DNA from: Bacteroidota bacterium
Lineage (GTDB): Bacteria; Bacteroidota; Kryptoniia; Kryptoniales; JAKASW01
DNA length: 16,074 nt
NCBI GenBank assembly: GCA_021785235.1
Contig: JAJYGB010000465.1
Location: 1-16,074, forward strand
Direction of reading: 5' to 3'
Program-made: the position numbers and the translations under genes
The notes under the pieces: generated by a model
Database searches by the model: none
What the model was told of the DNA's origin: nothing
What the model saw: the letters and a program-made list of their open reading frames with translations, nothing else
Shown: piece by piece, positions 1 through 11,000 of the stretch
Position numbering within the stretch: position 1 is the stretch's first letter
Layout of the letters: the number at the start of each line of letters is the position of its first letter

Positions 1-1065
1 CAGCAAGGCTATGGCCGCGGCGGACGAATGAAAATAGAGACCGACAAAGTCGAGATACTCACCGGCGTCAGGCACGGTAAGACAGTCGGTTCGCCGATAT
101 CACTAGTCATCTGGAACCGCGACTTCGCCAACTGGGGCGAGAAGATGGCCGCGGAACCGGTCGACAAGGAAATCGAAAAGGTCGTCATTGCCCGCCCGGG
201 TCACGCCGATATGGTTGGAAAATATAAATATGATTTCGACGACATAAGAAATGTTATCGAGCGTTCGAGCGCGCGTGAGACGGCGATGCGGGTGGCGTTG
301 AGCACCGTCGCGAGGAAGCTCCTCGCGGAGCTCGGCATAAGAGTCGGCGGCCACGTTCTCTCGATCGGCAATGCCGGCTTCAAAGACAGGGCGGCGCTGG
401 ATGCCAAGCTTCTCAAGATAATGGGCCGGAAGGGCGGCGCCGAAGAACTTTCAGACGCCACGGACAAGTCAGAAGTCAGGTGCCTCGACGAAGACATCGC
501 CGCGAAGATGGTGCAGCAGATAAAGCGCGCCAAGAAGCTCGGCGACACGCTCGGTGGTGTGGTGGAAGTGTTCGTTACGGGACTTCCCATCGGGCTCGGG
601 AGCTACGTGGAGTTCGACAGGAAATTAGACGGGGAGCTGGCGCGGGCACTGATGTCAATACACGCAATTAAAGGCGTTGAGATCGGCGAGGGTTTCAGAA
701 ACGCGACCCTTTTCGGTTCGGAAGTTCATGACGAAATGCTGCTGAAGAAGGGAAAGATTGTGCGACCGACGAACCGTGCGGGCGGACTTGAGGGCGGAGT
801 GACGAACGGCCAGCCGCTCTGGCTTCGCGCGGCGATGAAGCCCATCTCGACCCTGATGAAACCCTTAAGGAGCATCGATCTTTCGAAGATGAAGTCTGTC
901 GAGGCGAGGCGCGAGCGCTCCGATTTCTGCGCGGTTCCGGCCGCCGCCGTCGTCGCCGAGAGCGTAGTAGCGCCGGTTCTGGCAAATGCCGTTCTCGAGA
1001 AGTTCGGCGGGGACAGCATGAATGAGCTGAGGGGCCGGTATACAAAGGAGGCGTTCTTCGGTTAA
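1..1065 (+). CDS. aroC: Chorismate synthase, 5' end outside window (partial)
   Basis: Chorismate synthase converts 5-enolpyruvylshikimate-3-phosphate to chorismate, the last step of the shikimate pathway, using reduced FMN in the cytoplasm. The reading frame is open from base 1 and already encodes the family motif GYGRGGRMKIE, so the ATG at 28 is an internal methionine. The true start and the N-terminal GESHG region lie upstream of the window. Visible signatures are ERSSARETAMR (about residues 86-96 of the visible 354), the HAIKGVEIGEGF segment, the EGGVTNGQPLW loop used for FMN/substrate binding, and RSDFCAVPAA near the C-terminus. The stop codon TAA shares its last base with the ATG of the next gene, so the two are probably translationally coupled. 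Function is very secure; only the start is missing. Confidence 0.96.
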   Translation, partial: QQGYGRGGRMKIETDKVEILTGVRHGKTVGSPISLVIWNRDFANWGEKMAAEPVDKEIEKVVIARPGHADMVGKYKYDFDDIRNVIERSSARETAMRVALSTVARKLLAELGIRVGGHVLSIGNAGFKDRAALDAKLLKIMGRKGGAEELSDATDKSEVRCLDEDIAAKMVQQIKRAKKLGDTLGGVVEVFVTGLPIGLGSYVEFDRKLDGELARALMSIHAIKGVEIGEGFRNATLFGSEVHDEMLLKKGKIVRPTNRAGGLEGGVTNGQPLWLRAAMKPISTLMKPLRSIDLSKMKSVEARRERSDFCAVPAAAVVAESVVAPVLANAVLEKFGGDSMNELRGRYTKEAFFG

Positions 1066-2216
1066 TGTCTCAACGCAGGCTGGGATATATCGACCAGTTC
1101 AGGGGGCTTGCAACGGTTTTCATGATCGAAACGCATGTGCTCAATGCGCTTCTCCTGACATCTCTACGCGGAGATTTCACATTCAAGGCGGTCGACTTCC
1201 TGAACGGGTTGGTCGCGCCTTCGTTCCTCTTCGTCGCAGGCTTCTCGTTCACGCTGGCGCTGAGCAGAAAGGGGGACGCATACCGGAAATTTTCACCCGA
1301 GCTCTTTCGGCATCTGAGGCGTTTGTTGTTTATCTGGGCCGTGGGCTATATCCTGCACATCCCGTTCTTCTCGCTACGCAAGTCCCTTTACCAGACTTCT
1401 TCCGCCGGCGTTCTCGCCTTCACGGCAGTCGACATACTCCAGTGTATTGCCGCGACGCTTTTCCTTCTTCACATACTGCGAGTGGTAATCAAGGACGACA
1501 GGAAGTTCAATATAGTTCTCTATTCGCTCTTCATACTGTTTATTTTGGCGGCGCCTCTCGCGGGATCTGCCGACTTCACAAATTCTTTACCTCTCTGGGC
1601 CGCGCAGTATTTCAACCGGATGCATGGTTCGCTCTTTCCGCTCTTTCCATGGTCGAGTTTTCTCATCGGCGGGACGATAGCCTCACAGTTCATCATGAAT
1701 CATTCCGATACGGCGGTGACCGGGAGAATGAAAAATGACGCGCTGAAGAGACTTCTATGGACCGCTGTCGGCGCCGTGGCTCTAGGGGCACTCTTCACGG
1801 CGTTTGAGAAACACTTCGATGTCGAGCCGCATTTCGCCGATTACTCCCCTTCCTGGTTTGTCCTGAGGTTCGGGATGCTGCTCCTGATCCTGTACGCGGT
1901 TTCGAAGTACGAAGAAAGAAGGAGATCGGAGTTTTCGGCGGTCAAGCTGTTCGGCAGGGAGTCGTTCTTCATATACGCGCTCCATCTGGTTATCGTTTAC
2001 GGTTCATTCGCAAGGCTCCCCTCACTTGCCGGGATGGTTGGTCCGCGCCTCGGTTATGCGGGATGTCTCGGGATCTTCGTTCTTCTGACGATGGTGATGT
2101 ACTTCGTGGCGAGGGGATGGAGTGACCTGAAGCGCAATAATTACGACATCTCAAGACAGGTCCAATCAGGAATCATCGCGGTCGTTCTCTATCTCTTTAT
2201 AAGCAGACCCTATTGA
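1065..2216 (+). CDS. Polytopic membrane acyltransferase-like protein (DUF1624/HGSNAT-like)
   Basis: The 383-residue protein has about ten hydrophobic segments (roughly residues 15-35, 46-66, 86-102, 118-140, 148-166, 192-212, 228-247, 262-280, 298-315, 330-350 and a C-terminal one). It is therefore an integral inner-membrane protein. The N-terminal IDQFRGLATVFMIETH, with its Arg-Gly pair and His24, followed by LVAPSFLFVAGFSFTLAL, fits the DUF1624/heparan-alpha-glucosaminide N-acetyltransferase-like group. The late FIYALHLVIVYG (His307) also recalls the wider membrane acyltransferase families. Such proteins usually move acyl groups from a cytoplasmic donor to an extracytoplasmic sugar or lipid; the substrate here cannot be read from sequence. 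The ATG overlaps the aroC stop (TAATG), and an AAAGGAGG at 1044-1051 lies inside aroC with a rather long 13-base spacing. A link to aromatic biosynthesis is not implied. Fold class is likely, exact reaction unknown. Confidence 0.75.
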   Translation: MSQRRLGYIDQFRGLATVFMIETHVLNALLLTSLRGDFTFKAVDFLNGLVAPSFLFVAGFSFTLALSRKGDAYRKFSPELFRHLRRLLFIWAVGYILHIPFFSLRKSLYQTSSAGVLAFTAVDILQCIAATLFLLHILRVVIKDDRKFNIVLYSLFILFILAAPLAGSADFTNSLPLWAAQYFNRMHGSLFPLFPWSSFLIGGTIASQFIMNHSDTAVTGRMKNDALKRLLWTAVGAVALGALFTAFEKHFDVEPHFADYSPSWFVLRFGMLLLILYAVSKYEERRRSEFSAVKLFGRESFFIYALHLVIVYGSFARLPSLAGMVGPRLGYAGCLGIFVLLTMVMYFVARGWSDLKRNNYDISRQVQSGIIAVVLYLFISRPY

Positions 2217-2269
2217 AATGAGTCGGACCGGGTAGCTGGCAGAGACCGGCGTTGTTCGTCCAGCGCAAG

Positions 2270-3070
2270 TCAGAGACCGTTCCTGGCCAGGAAGTCCCTG
2301 AGAGCGGAGTTGAATTCCTGACTGTTCTCCAGATTCGAGATGTGGCCGGCGCCGCGGATCACCGCGAGGTTTGAACCGCTGATATTCGAATGCATTAGTT
2401 CCGCCTCAGAAGGCGGCGTGACCTTGTCGTCCTCTCCAACCATTATGAGCGTGGGCACTGAAATCTTCGACAAGCTCTCGGTCATATCCATCCTCGCGGC
2501 GAGTGCTATCAGGGCTCCTACCAGCACACCGTCTTCTGTCCTCTCGATGGTCTTCCTGATTCTTTCAACTGCCTGGCTGTTTCGTTTGAAACTCTCCGGC
2601 GCGAAAAGCGCCTTCACCTGTCCATCTGCAAACGCCGCTTTCTTCCCGGCGAGGATCGTCTTGATCTGGTTCGCCCGGTTGAGCTTCGCTGCGTTGGTGT
2701 CTGCCGTGCTCTTCGTATCGCAGAGCACAAGCCCGGAAAACCTGGAAGGCTCACGTTCTATCGCGCGGAGAGCCGTGTATCCCCCCATCGACAGCCCGCA
2801 GAGACACACTGAAGTCAAGTTGAGATGATTCAACAGATCGATGAGGTCGTCGACGAAGAATTCTATCATATACTGACCGCGCCCCGGGTCGCTTTCGCCG
2901 TGACCCCGGATGTCGAACGATACGACGAAATGATCGTTTGACAACAGCTTCGCCTGCTCGTTCCACATGGACCTATCGAACGGGAAACCGTGTATGAAAA
3001 CAATCCCCTTGTTCTTCTTTTCGCCGCGAGTTTCAAAGGCAATTTTACCCGAACCAGTTTCCAGAAACAT
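2270..3070 (-). CDS. Alpha/beta-fold hydrolase
   Basis: The 266-residue protein, with no signal peptide or membrane segment, is a cytoplasmic serine hydrolase of the alpha/beta superfamily. HGFPFD (residues 27-32) supplies the oxyanion hole. The nucleophile elbow GLSMGG places the catalytic Ser at 94, the acid is probably Asp215 in GEDDKVTPP, and the catalytic His is 243 in GAGHISNLE. The pattern and length resemble the 3-oxoadipate enol-lactonase/BioH-like group, but no other aromatic-degradation gene is nearby, so the substrate is undetermined. A strong AAGGAGG (complement of 3075-3081), 4 bases before the ATG, supports this start. The gene is convergent with the aroC operon and divergent from the cyclase, and is probably monocistronic. 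The 53 bases to the acyltransferase stop (2217-2269) show no clear intrinsic terminator. Confidence 0.9.
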   Translation of the reverse strand: MFLETGSGKIAFETRGEKKNKGIVFIHGFPFDRSMWNEQAKLLSNDHFVVSFDIRGHGESDPGRGQYMIEFFVDDLIDLLNHLNLTSVCLCGLSMGGYTALRAIEREPSRFSGLVLCDTKSTADTNAAKLNRANQIKTILAGKKAAFADGQVKALFAPESFKRNSQAVERIRKTIERTEDGVLVGALIALAARMDMTESLSKISVPTLIMVGEDDKVTPPSEAELMHSNISGSNLAVIRGAGHISNLENSQEFNSALRDFLARNGL

Positions 3071-3223
3071 ATTTCCTCCTTGAATTAAGTCGGTAAGGTC
3101 TCTTCTTCGTTGAATTTATAAGATTGGTTACTTATGAGAAAGCGTCGTATTTTAATCCGAGTAAAAATGGCTGGCCACTCGTTTATGATATCGCGGCTGG
3201 AACTATGCGTGACGGGATGAAAT

Positions 3224-4564
3224 ATGGCTAATTCCGTCGTCAGGTTTTGGCAGAATAGTCTAAGGGCGATCCCCGCTGAAGAAAGATTCCCGTTCCTGGA
3301 AGAGGCATATTTTGCCAATTATTACCGCGCGAGGATCTTCGCGGTAGCTCTCTTTGCCATCCATCTCGTCATGCTGTATGTTGACTTCCAGCACCGGGCG
3401 AGCGGGTTGTGGACCGCGATTCCCGGGTACAGATACCTCTTCGATCTCCACGTCGTCATCGAGGCGGTTCTCGTGCTCTTCATTGTTTTCATGACGATCG
3501 CCAAGCCGGCGAATCCGAAGGCGGTCCGCGTTCCGCACATTGTAACTGTCCTCCTTTTCGTTTTCTTCATACTTGTCTGGGCGGCGTCCGTCTCGGCGGT
3601 GGACCAGATGATACACGGCCAGATAACAGTATATACAATCGCACTTTTCGGAGTTGCCGTCGCCTTCTACGTGAGCGGCGCGACGAGTTTCCTCATGTAC
3701 CTGGTGGCACACGCCTACTTCGTTGTCGGTATCACGCAAACGCAATCCAACCCCACGATCCTGCTGGGCCATTACCTTAATGGGACCGCGCTTGTTGTGG
3801 TCGCCTGGGTGCTCTCACGGCTGGTCTTTTCCTCCAGGGTCAAGGAATTCATTGACACCAGGACAATTGAGCGTCAGAAGGTGGAGATAGAAGAGGCGAA
3901 GGATAAAACCGAGACTATCCTGAAGAATATTCTTCCGGAGACCATCGTCAAGCAGATCAACGGGTCCGGTTATCCGCCTCCGCAGTACAACGCGTCCACG
4001 ACTATCGTGTTCGCGGATTTCGTTTCCTTTTACAAGATAGCCGAGTCGTCCGACGCCCGCGAGGTATTGAAGATTCTCGAGGAAATGTTTAACGCGTTCG
4101 ATGGCTGCGTAAGAAGGCATAATCTGGAGAAGCTGAAGACGATAGGAGATTGTTACATGTTCGCGGGGGGGCTTTTTGCCGAGGACAACCAGCTCGAAGA
4201 AGCGGTGGAAGCCGCTCTGGAGATCAGGGAAGAGGTGCGACGTTATTCGGACGATCTCCGGTCAAGGACGGGGCACGACTGGGCATTGAGGATCGGGATT
4301 CACACCGGCCCCGCCATCACGGGGATTATCGGGACGTGGAGATTCATTTATGACGTATGGGGGCCGACGGTCAATATAGCATCCCGGCTAGAAGCCGCGT
4401 CGCTGCCCCACAAAATAAATGTGTCGCAGCAGGTTTACGATTATCTGAGGAGAACGAATAGGTACACTCTCGAGCCGCGTGGCGCCCTTGCCATCAAGAA
4501 CATGCAGGCGGTCGAGATGTATTTCGTCGAGAGAAAAAAGGAAAAGGTTGGGCAGATAGCCTGA
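3224..4564 (+). CDS. Six-transmembrane class III adenylate cyclase
   Basis: The enzyme makes cyclic AMP from ATP at the inner membrane. Six hydrophobic helices (about residues 34-54, 70-92, 103-124, 132-152, 153-172, 182-203) precede a charged, probably coiled linker (205-240) and a C-terminal class III catalytic domain (about 255-437). All expected catalytic positions are present: metal-binding Asp265 (FADFVSF) and Asp309 (IGDCY), adenine-selecting Lys305 (EKLKTIG) and Asp377 (YDVWG), and Asn384 and Arg388 (VNIASR) for the transition state. Lys plus Asp at the specificity positions indicates adenylate rather than guanylate cyclase. With one complete set per chain, the enzyme should act as a homodimer with two sites. 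Length and architecture match the mycobacterial Rv1625c type. The start has only a weak ribosome site. The gene is monocistronic and convergent with tadA. The stimulus sensed by the membrane part is unknown. Confidence 0.93.
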   Translation: MANSVVRFWQNSLRAIPAEERFPFLEEAYFANYYRARIFAVALFAIHLVMLYVDFQHRASGLWTAIPGYRYLFDLHVVIEAVLVLFIVFMTIAKPANPKAVRVPHIVTVLLFVFFILVWAASVSAVDQMIHGQITVYTIALFGVAVAFYVSGATSFLMYLVAHAYFVVGITQTQSNPTILLGHYLNGTALVVVAWVLSRLVFSSRVKEFIDTRTIERQKVEIEEAKDKTETILKNILPETIVKQINGSGYPPPQYNASTTIVFADFVSFYKIAESSDAREVLKILEEMFNAFDGCVRRHNLEKLKTIGDCYMFAGGLFAEDNQLEEAVEAALEIREEVRRYSDDLRSRTGHDWALRIGIHTGPAITGIIGTWRFIYDVWGPTVNIASRLEAASLPHKINVSQQVYDYLRRTNRYTLEPRGALAIKNMQAVEMYFVERKKEKVGQIA

Positions 4565-4621
4565 GCCGGTCGCGTGGCTCGCAGCGAGAGGCGAGGTTCC
4601 GCTCCCCAATGCGCCACGACG

Positions 4622-5086
4622 TCAGCTTCTCTTCCTTGCGAAAAATTCCCTGAGCAAGGATCGCGACTCGTCATCCATCACTCCGGCGATGACCTCCACC
4701 CTGTGGTTGAGCCTTTCATCCTGGACCACGTTGTATAGCGTGGAGCAGGCACCCATCTTCGCGTCGTAACTTCCGAAAACGATTCGATCCATCCGTGAGA
4801 GGACTATTGCCCCCGCACACATGGGGCATGGCTCGAGCGTTACGTAGAGCGTACATCCCTTCAGTCTCCAGCTCCCGAGATGATTCGCCGCCGCGCCGAT
4901 GGCGATTATCTCGGCGTGTGCCGTCGGGTCCTGGAGCATCTCAACCTGGTTATGCGCTTTCGCTATGATGGCACCGTCCTTCACTATCACTGCGCCGACG
5001 GGTATTTCACTCTTCTCGAAGGCGGCTTCTGCCTCCTTGAATGCAATTGCCATGAAGCGTCGATGGTTGTTTTCCACGCCTGTCAT
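4622..5086 (-). CDS. tadA: tRNA-specific adenosine-34 deaminase
   Basis: TadA deaminates adenosine to inosine at wobble position 34 of tRNA-Arg(ACG), allowing it to read CGU, CGC and CGA. The 154-residue protein has the full zinc-dependent cytidine/deoxycytidylate deaminase signature: His57-Ala-Glu59 (zinc ligand and proton shuttle) and PCPMC with Cys87 and Cys90 as the other zinc ligands. Length, the IPVGAVIVKDG strand, NHLGSWRLKGCTLYVT and the C-terminal LLREFFARKR segment are typical of bacterial TadA rather than guanine deaminase. The ATG lies 3 bases after the sprA stop on the same strand and no separate promoter is evident, so it is probably the last gene of a sprA-tadA transcript. It converges with the cyclase. 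The 57-base gap holds only weak dyads (CGTGGC at 4573-4578 with GCCACG at 4613-4618) and no T-tract. Confidence 0.95.
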   Translation of the reverse strand: MTGVENNHRRFMAIAFKEAEAAFEKSEIPVGAVIVKDGAIIAKAHNQVEMLQDPTAHAEIIAIGAAANHLGSWRLKGCTLYVTLEPCPMCAGAIVLSRMDRIVFGSYDAKMGACSTLYNVVQDERLNHRVEVIAGVMDDESRSLLREFFARKRS

Positions 5087-5089
5087 TTC

Positions 5090-8000
5090 TCAGCCCGCTA
5101 TGGACACGTGAACATCTATACCGGCCTCGTTCGTGGTCGTGCCGGGAATCGGGGACCCGGGAGTGGTCGGAGTGATTTTTGTGTTTTTATAATAAATGGA
5201 GGCGGAGACCCGCTGGCTTACATCGTACTTAAACCGAAGCTCGATCGAAACCTGGTTTGTACCGTCTATCGCTTGCCCGCCGGTGCTGATGTTATCGAAA
5301 GTGTAAGATAACCTGCTGGTCTGTGAAGATGAGTAGCTCGCGCTGATGTCGATATCGTTTTTCAGATTCAGGCCGAACAGTGGGAGCGAAAATCCTCTCT
5401 TCGCGTAGTCGGCGGTTATTGAAAGTTGTCCTGTTAACGACTGGGCGATCGTTCCGGCGGAGGGGCTGAGGGCGTACTGGGTGCTCGTGTTGTAAAGTAT
5501 TGATCCGGAAATATTCGCATCTCCCCAGCTCTTGAATGCAATGTTCAACCCGAGCAGTGGCTGGAATCCGTACGCTATGGTCTGTGCGTCATTTACTTGT
5601 CCGCCGCTGGTGGTACCATGCCAGTTCTGGGTGTATGTAGACTGGTAGGCATTATTGAGACTGACCTGGGAAGCAAAACTCTTGAACATCGGGAGATTCT
5701 CCAGCCCGCTCCAGGTGAAGGCGTAATTCATACGAGGCATGTATTGCCCAAAGATTTTATCCAGAATGGGGAGCGTTTCAAATCCCTGCAGAAACGCCTG
5801 CGATGCTTTCTGGTTGTCGGTGGACAGACTGTTGCCGGGATCGGCGGCCTTCAGGTTCTGGTAGTCTGCGGCCACCTGGTTTATCCCGCTCTTGAACATG
5901 GAGAATATGAAAACGGGCGGAAGCGTGAAGAAACTTCTCGATACCTGTCCGCTTATCTGTGTGCTGACCGAGCTTGGGATGACATAGCCCAGCGAGTCTG
6001 TCTGGAATTGAGTGTTGCGGTTGTATGCCCAACCCACATGCCACGAAAGGTCGATCCGAGCCCCCGTCCAGAGGTTTCGCGACGTCTTGATGTCGACCGT
6101 GTTGCTGTTCGAGAAGTTGTCCGGAATATTTGTGCCGGTAATAGCAATCCTTCTCGTGGGGCCAAGCGCGAAGCCGAAGAAGGGGAATCCTTTTTTCGGA
6201 GCAAACCGGAGAGTGCTGTACGGATCCGAGACGAGACCGAGCTGGTACAGCTGTGACGGGCCGAGTTCGGCGCTGCTCGACTGTATAAAGGGAATCCTGA
6301 AGAAGTTGCCCATGCCGGGCCTGAGGCTTGGAAGTCCGGCATTGGTTGACGTGTTGGTGGAGGAAAAGTTTATGTTTATGCTTTCGAAATCGAGGAAGGG
6401 GGTTTTCACCACAACATTGAAGATCTTTCCGAGTTGCCCCATGGCTCCGCCCGACGATGTAGTGTCCTCCGCCGGTGCTGAAAATTCTTCGCGCCCGTGC
6501 CCCCGGCCACCTCCGCGTTCGCCGCGTTCAGGCGCTTGTGCGGCTTGAGGGGCAGTGCTCGCCGAGAACCACGAGTCGACAAGAGACTTCAGCCGGAGAC
6601 TTGTCCCGAGCTGCAACGAACCGTTGAATCCGGCGCCCTTTCCGATCGCACCTTGCTGGATGTTGTTGTTCCACTGATAGCCGGAATTGTAGCTGGCCTG
6701 CAGGTCGAGATACTTCTGCGTGCCGAACGGCAGTTTGGGCTGCGTCGTCAGCGCGAATTGCTCCGAGAAATTGTAGTCGCTGCCGAAGTTGACCACTCCC
6801 CCGTTGAGGAATATCTGTTTGAACACGTACGAGTTTGGAAGCAATCGCAGCACGCCCCCTGTGGTATCGGTCTCAAGAGAAAGGAGCGAGCTGCTGACGT
6901 TGAACCTGTAATCGATGGTCGGATTCAGAATGCCGTTGTTCGTCAGGCGCCAGTTAATTCCGCCCGACCGTTGCGCCGTGAAATTGGGTGTTACGATTTG
7001 GTTCGTCTGGGTCCACAGCTTGTTGACGGTCAGCGACCTCGCGGCGCTCATCGAGAGGCTGAACGAGTTTGGCAGGTACCTGATCTGGAAGTCCCCCTGG
7101 CCCGCCGGCGCATTCTTGTTATTGGAGGGGAAGGGTGTGAAATAAGCCATGGGATCAAACTGGACCGAATAACCCCCGTTGTATTGCCAGGACCATTGAT
7201 TCCCGGACTTCGTTTGGGGGTTTCTGAATTTCGAGCCGTTCCAATTAAAACCCATGCTGATATTGTCGACGATATCGCGAATGTACCACTTGTCCGACGG
7301 GAACTTGATCCTCATGTTTGAGATGGACCACTGGTCGTTGACGGTGAGGGTTTGCGAACTTGTCAGCAGACTGTCGGCGAGCACGGCGGCCGAGTCCGCC
7401 GACAAATGATCATACTTCATCAGATAGTTCTTTCTCTTCTGCACGGCTTCCGTGACGAGTATATCGCTGTTCGGAAGATACAAGGGGTTTCCAAACGACT
7501 CGGTGTGACTGTACGAAAAGGGTATGGTTGTCCCGAGCCATTCGCGGGGAAGGAATCTTTCTAGGCTGAAAGAACCGGTGATCCCCCAGTTCCGTTGTGT
7601 GCTTCTTGATCCGAATTGCGCCGTCAGGGTGTGGAAATACGGATCGACGCGAGTGAAGTTGAACGAAAGGGAACCGAAATCGGCGAGTTGAAGGCTGCTG
7701 GTAAACTGGTAAGCCAGGCCAGGGGTATTGTCGACATTGGTAAGGCGAAGCTCATCAACCCACACTTCTCCCACGAGCGGTAGAGTGGTACCCGAGTGTT
7801 TCGGATTCTCCACTCCAATCTCGAAGTAAGTGACGTTCTGCAGCGAGGGGTTTCCCTGCAGCCAGTAAGTGGCTCCGGGTACGCCGTTGTTGGCCGGGTC
7901 CCTCGATATTGCCTGGTTAATGGAGTCGCGTTTCAATTTGAGCGCAGTCAGACTCGCGAAGTCGACGGTCAGATCCTGCCAGTCCCTCTTTATCGGCTGC

Positions 8001-11000
8001 CGGTACTCGTAGAAGTTGTTCGCATCGCTGCCGAACCGCAGGTAGACATCGGCATCGTAGTTTGTGGAGTCTATGTAGTTGAAACGCGGATCTCCGTGCA
8101 CGAACACTTTCAACGTATGGTAGTTAAAGAAGTTCTGTGGCTGTGGGAATGTCTTGTATACGTAACGCGAACTGTCATCAGGCAAACCGTTGAGGATAAG
8201 GTCCAGCGACTGCTCGTTTCCCAGGATAGTTCCTCCCGACGGGTTGGAGTTGTCGACAGGGCGAAGAGCTGAGCCCGGGACGGGCGGCGAATATCCCGGG
8301 TTGTCCTCGATGTTTACCACCGAGACTTGCATCGTACTGTCGGCCTGGTTCGGCGTTTTCCAATAGTTCCCGACGAGGTTCATCTCGGCGATCCTGACCG
8401 TCATGGGACCGGTCATGCCGTTAAACCACACTCGCACGTACTGAACGTTTGAAAGGCTGGGGCTGCCAACCGCGCGCTGGAAATCCTGCAATGGGATAAT
8501 GTATTGGTACCATCCGTTATTTCCGCCGCCCGTGATGAACGGATTCTTTGTCGTGTCCATCTTGACCGAGTATTCGAAATAGCTGTTCAACAAATCCAGT
8601 GTGCCGTTGTGGTTCAAATCCTCCGTGTCGGGAAGTCTGCCGCTTTCCAAACCGCCGGCTTGCGCATTCCCTTCGGTTCCGTTCACACGGGCGTAGTTGG
8701 TGTCCGCCGTCGTGGAGGGTGGGGTGTTGCTTTGCTGGTAGTAGTAGTCATCCCCGTCGGGATCGGTGCCGCCCGGGTCCCATGGCCTGCCGGAATTCCC
8801 GACGATCCACGGAAAATCCGCTCGTTCTTTCGCGTCGTTTATGCCGTCAATGCCGTAATCAAGAGAATCGTTCGCGAGAGTGTTATAGCCGTAAGGATCT
8901 TCAGTATGCAGAGTCCTGTCCCCGACGACATCTTCGCTTATCTGTCCGAGGTCGATGTGCATCGTCCCGTTGCTGGGAGCCTGGCCGACCTGCATCCAGA
9001 TTTCGATGTAGTTTATGTTCTGCGATACCAGGTCGCTCGCGTTCGAGGAGAGGAGGGTCATCATTCCTCCCCAGGCTTCGCGCGGATCACTCTTCAACGT
9101 CGAGTTGAGGTCCTTCGCCCTGTTGAACTGGCCGCGCACCGTATCGAGGAATCCGACTGTCAGAACGGTCTGGGTTTGCTGGTCACTTGGAACCTGCTTA
9201 TTCGGCCAGATCTCTCTCACGCTTGTTATCGAGGGTATCCTGTTGTACCAGAAAGTCCATCCTCTGTAGTCGTTCTTTGCGGTACCGGATATTCCGGGAT
9301 GCAGCGAGTCCAGCATAGAGACGGCCGGTGGGCTTGCCATGGTCCAGCTGGAGAAGGTGATGGGGAGCGGTATGGTCTTTTTCGATCCTTCGAAGTCGTC
9401 GATGTAAGCTATGCCTTGTCCTTTGTCGTCAGGTATTACGCTCGTCCTTGTATTGGGATTCGGGAGCATGTATGCCATCTCCCCGTGAATGGCGAGCCTC
9501 GACGGGGCGGCCGTCTGAAGGAGCGGAAGTGCGTCCAGGGCCTTAGTCAGGAAGGGGAGGTTGAAGGAAGTCCCCGCGTCGGCACCCATGATCAAATTGC
9601 TCATCGGCTCCTCCCCGAGACGCACCTTGGTATTGGGCGACTGCTGTGAATAATTCATGAGCGTGAAACCGATATCTGTATTATCGTTTATCTTGAGGTC
9701 GGCCCTTGTTCCGATCAGGGATTTGGAAGCTATCTGGAATATATCGTTCGTTTCATATTGGATCTGGACATTCGCGCCCGTCTGGAGGGCCGTCGGATTT
9801 TTGATGTCAACCTCGCCAGTCACGTAGTCGATTGTGTAATCGACGCCGGGAGTCATGGGATTGCCGTTGAGGAGCACTTTCACGCTTCCGTCGACAAGGT
9901 TGAAGCCGAGGTTGTAGTGCGACGTCGCAGAGCTCGTGTAAGTTCCCGTAATAAGGAAACGGTCGCGTGAGCTGAATGCCGTCGTCGCTGCATCGTAAGT
10001 TGTATCGTATATCGCGTCGTATGTGAAGGAATCGGGGGTCGCGACCTTCTGAGCTGCAAAGGCCTCCTTGAAGGGCTCCAGGTACGGAAGTATGATTTCC
10101 CCGGTTGTGGGGTTAATATCGACAGGCGGGTTCCAGTCCATCTGGCCGTCGGGTCCTCCGGCGCCGTTTGGTCCCGTCTTGTCGAGCCCGAAAATTTGCA
10201 GCAGGTTTACGTTGTCTATGTTGTCCTGTGGAGTCTGTCCGGGAGGAGTGTAAGTAATTTGCACGTCCTTAAGAGAGTTCTGGTCGAAGTTCAGACCCCC
10301 GGTAGGGTAAATGTTTCTTAACATCAGTCGCCAGGCGCTCTTTTCATATGGCTGCGGAGACTCAGGGACGATCATGTTGAGCACGAGTGGTGATGTAGAA
10401 GAGGTATCCGCGGACGCGAACGTGCCGTAGGTCGTACCGTCCGATGTGCTGAAGGCCATTGCGACTATCTGGTTGGATTGTATCGAAGTGTTGAGTGTGA
10501 GAACGCCTGTCTTCTGGTCGATCGTGAACTGAGAGGGATCAAGCTTCTGAAACTTGCCCGATTCAACCCGCCAGGAAGGTGAAACAAGGGCGGATGCTGT
10601 GCCGTTGCGCAATGAATCGTAGATGGCCGGCTTCGGTTGACCGGCCGCGTAAGGCGGGAGGTTTATTACGGCGTAGCCCTGGCGGATATTCGTGTTCGCG
10701 GCGGTGTTGGGCTGCGAGATGTAAACCTCCCAGTCGGTCACGAAGGCATGGGGATTATACGGATTACCAGGCTGTTGATAGTAAGCCTCATAACCGCCGA
10801 TATAACTGGTGTCGATAAAAAAGTGGTTTATCGCGAACTGGTAAGCGTGTAGCGAGAATGGCTGGCTCGAAGATCCGTTGCTCACGGTGAGTGTCTTGCT
10901 CTGCGCTTTCTGCTGGCTGGCGAGAGCCGTCAGTGTCAGCGGGCCCAGTTGCATCTCAGCCTTTATACCGAATAGCGCCTGGTTGCTCCCTATGAATGAC

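Noticed and set aside
2217..2269. Possible terminator between the acyltransferase and the hydrolase
   Set aside because: Only short CCGG-type matches occur, with no stable hairpin plus T-tract.
3124..3153. TTGGTT and TATTTT with 18-base spacing as a cyclase promoter
   Set aside because: The consensus match is poor and the 153-base divergent gap is AT-rich enough to give such matches by chance.
4565..4621. Possible bidirectional terminator between the cyclase and tadA
   Set aside because: CGTGGC/GCCACG and a small CTCG-CAG-CGAG hairpin exist, but there is no T-run on either strand. Too weak to call.
8504..9649. A 381-codon plus-strand open frame opposite sprA (with others such as 6497-7321 and 5597-6256)
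   Set aside because: These lie antisense to a fully recognisable sprA. Their translations show no domain and have compositions typical of reverse reading. They are by-products of GC-rich third positions.
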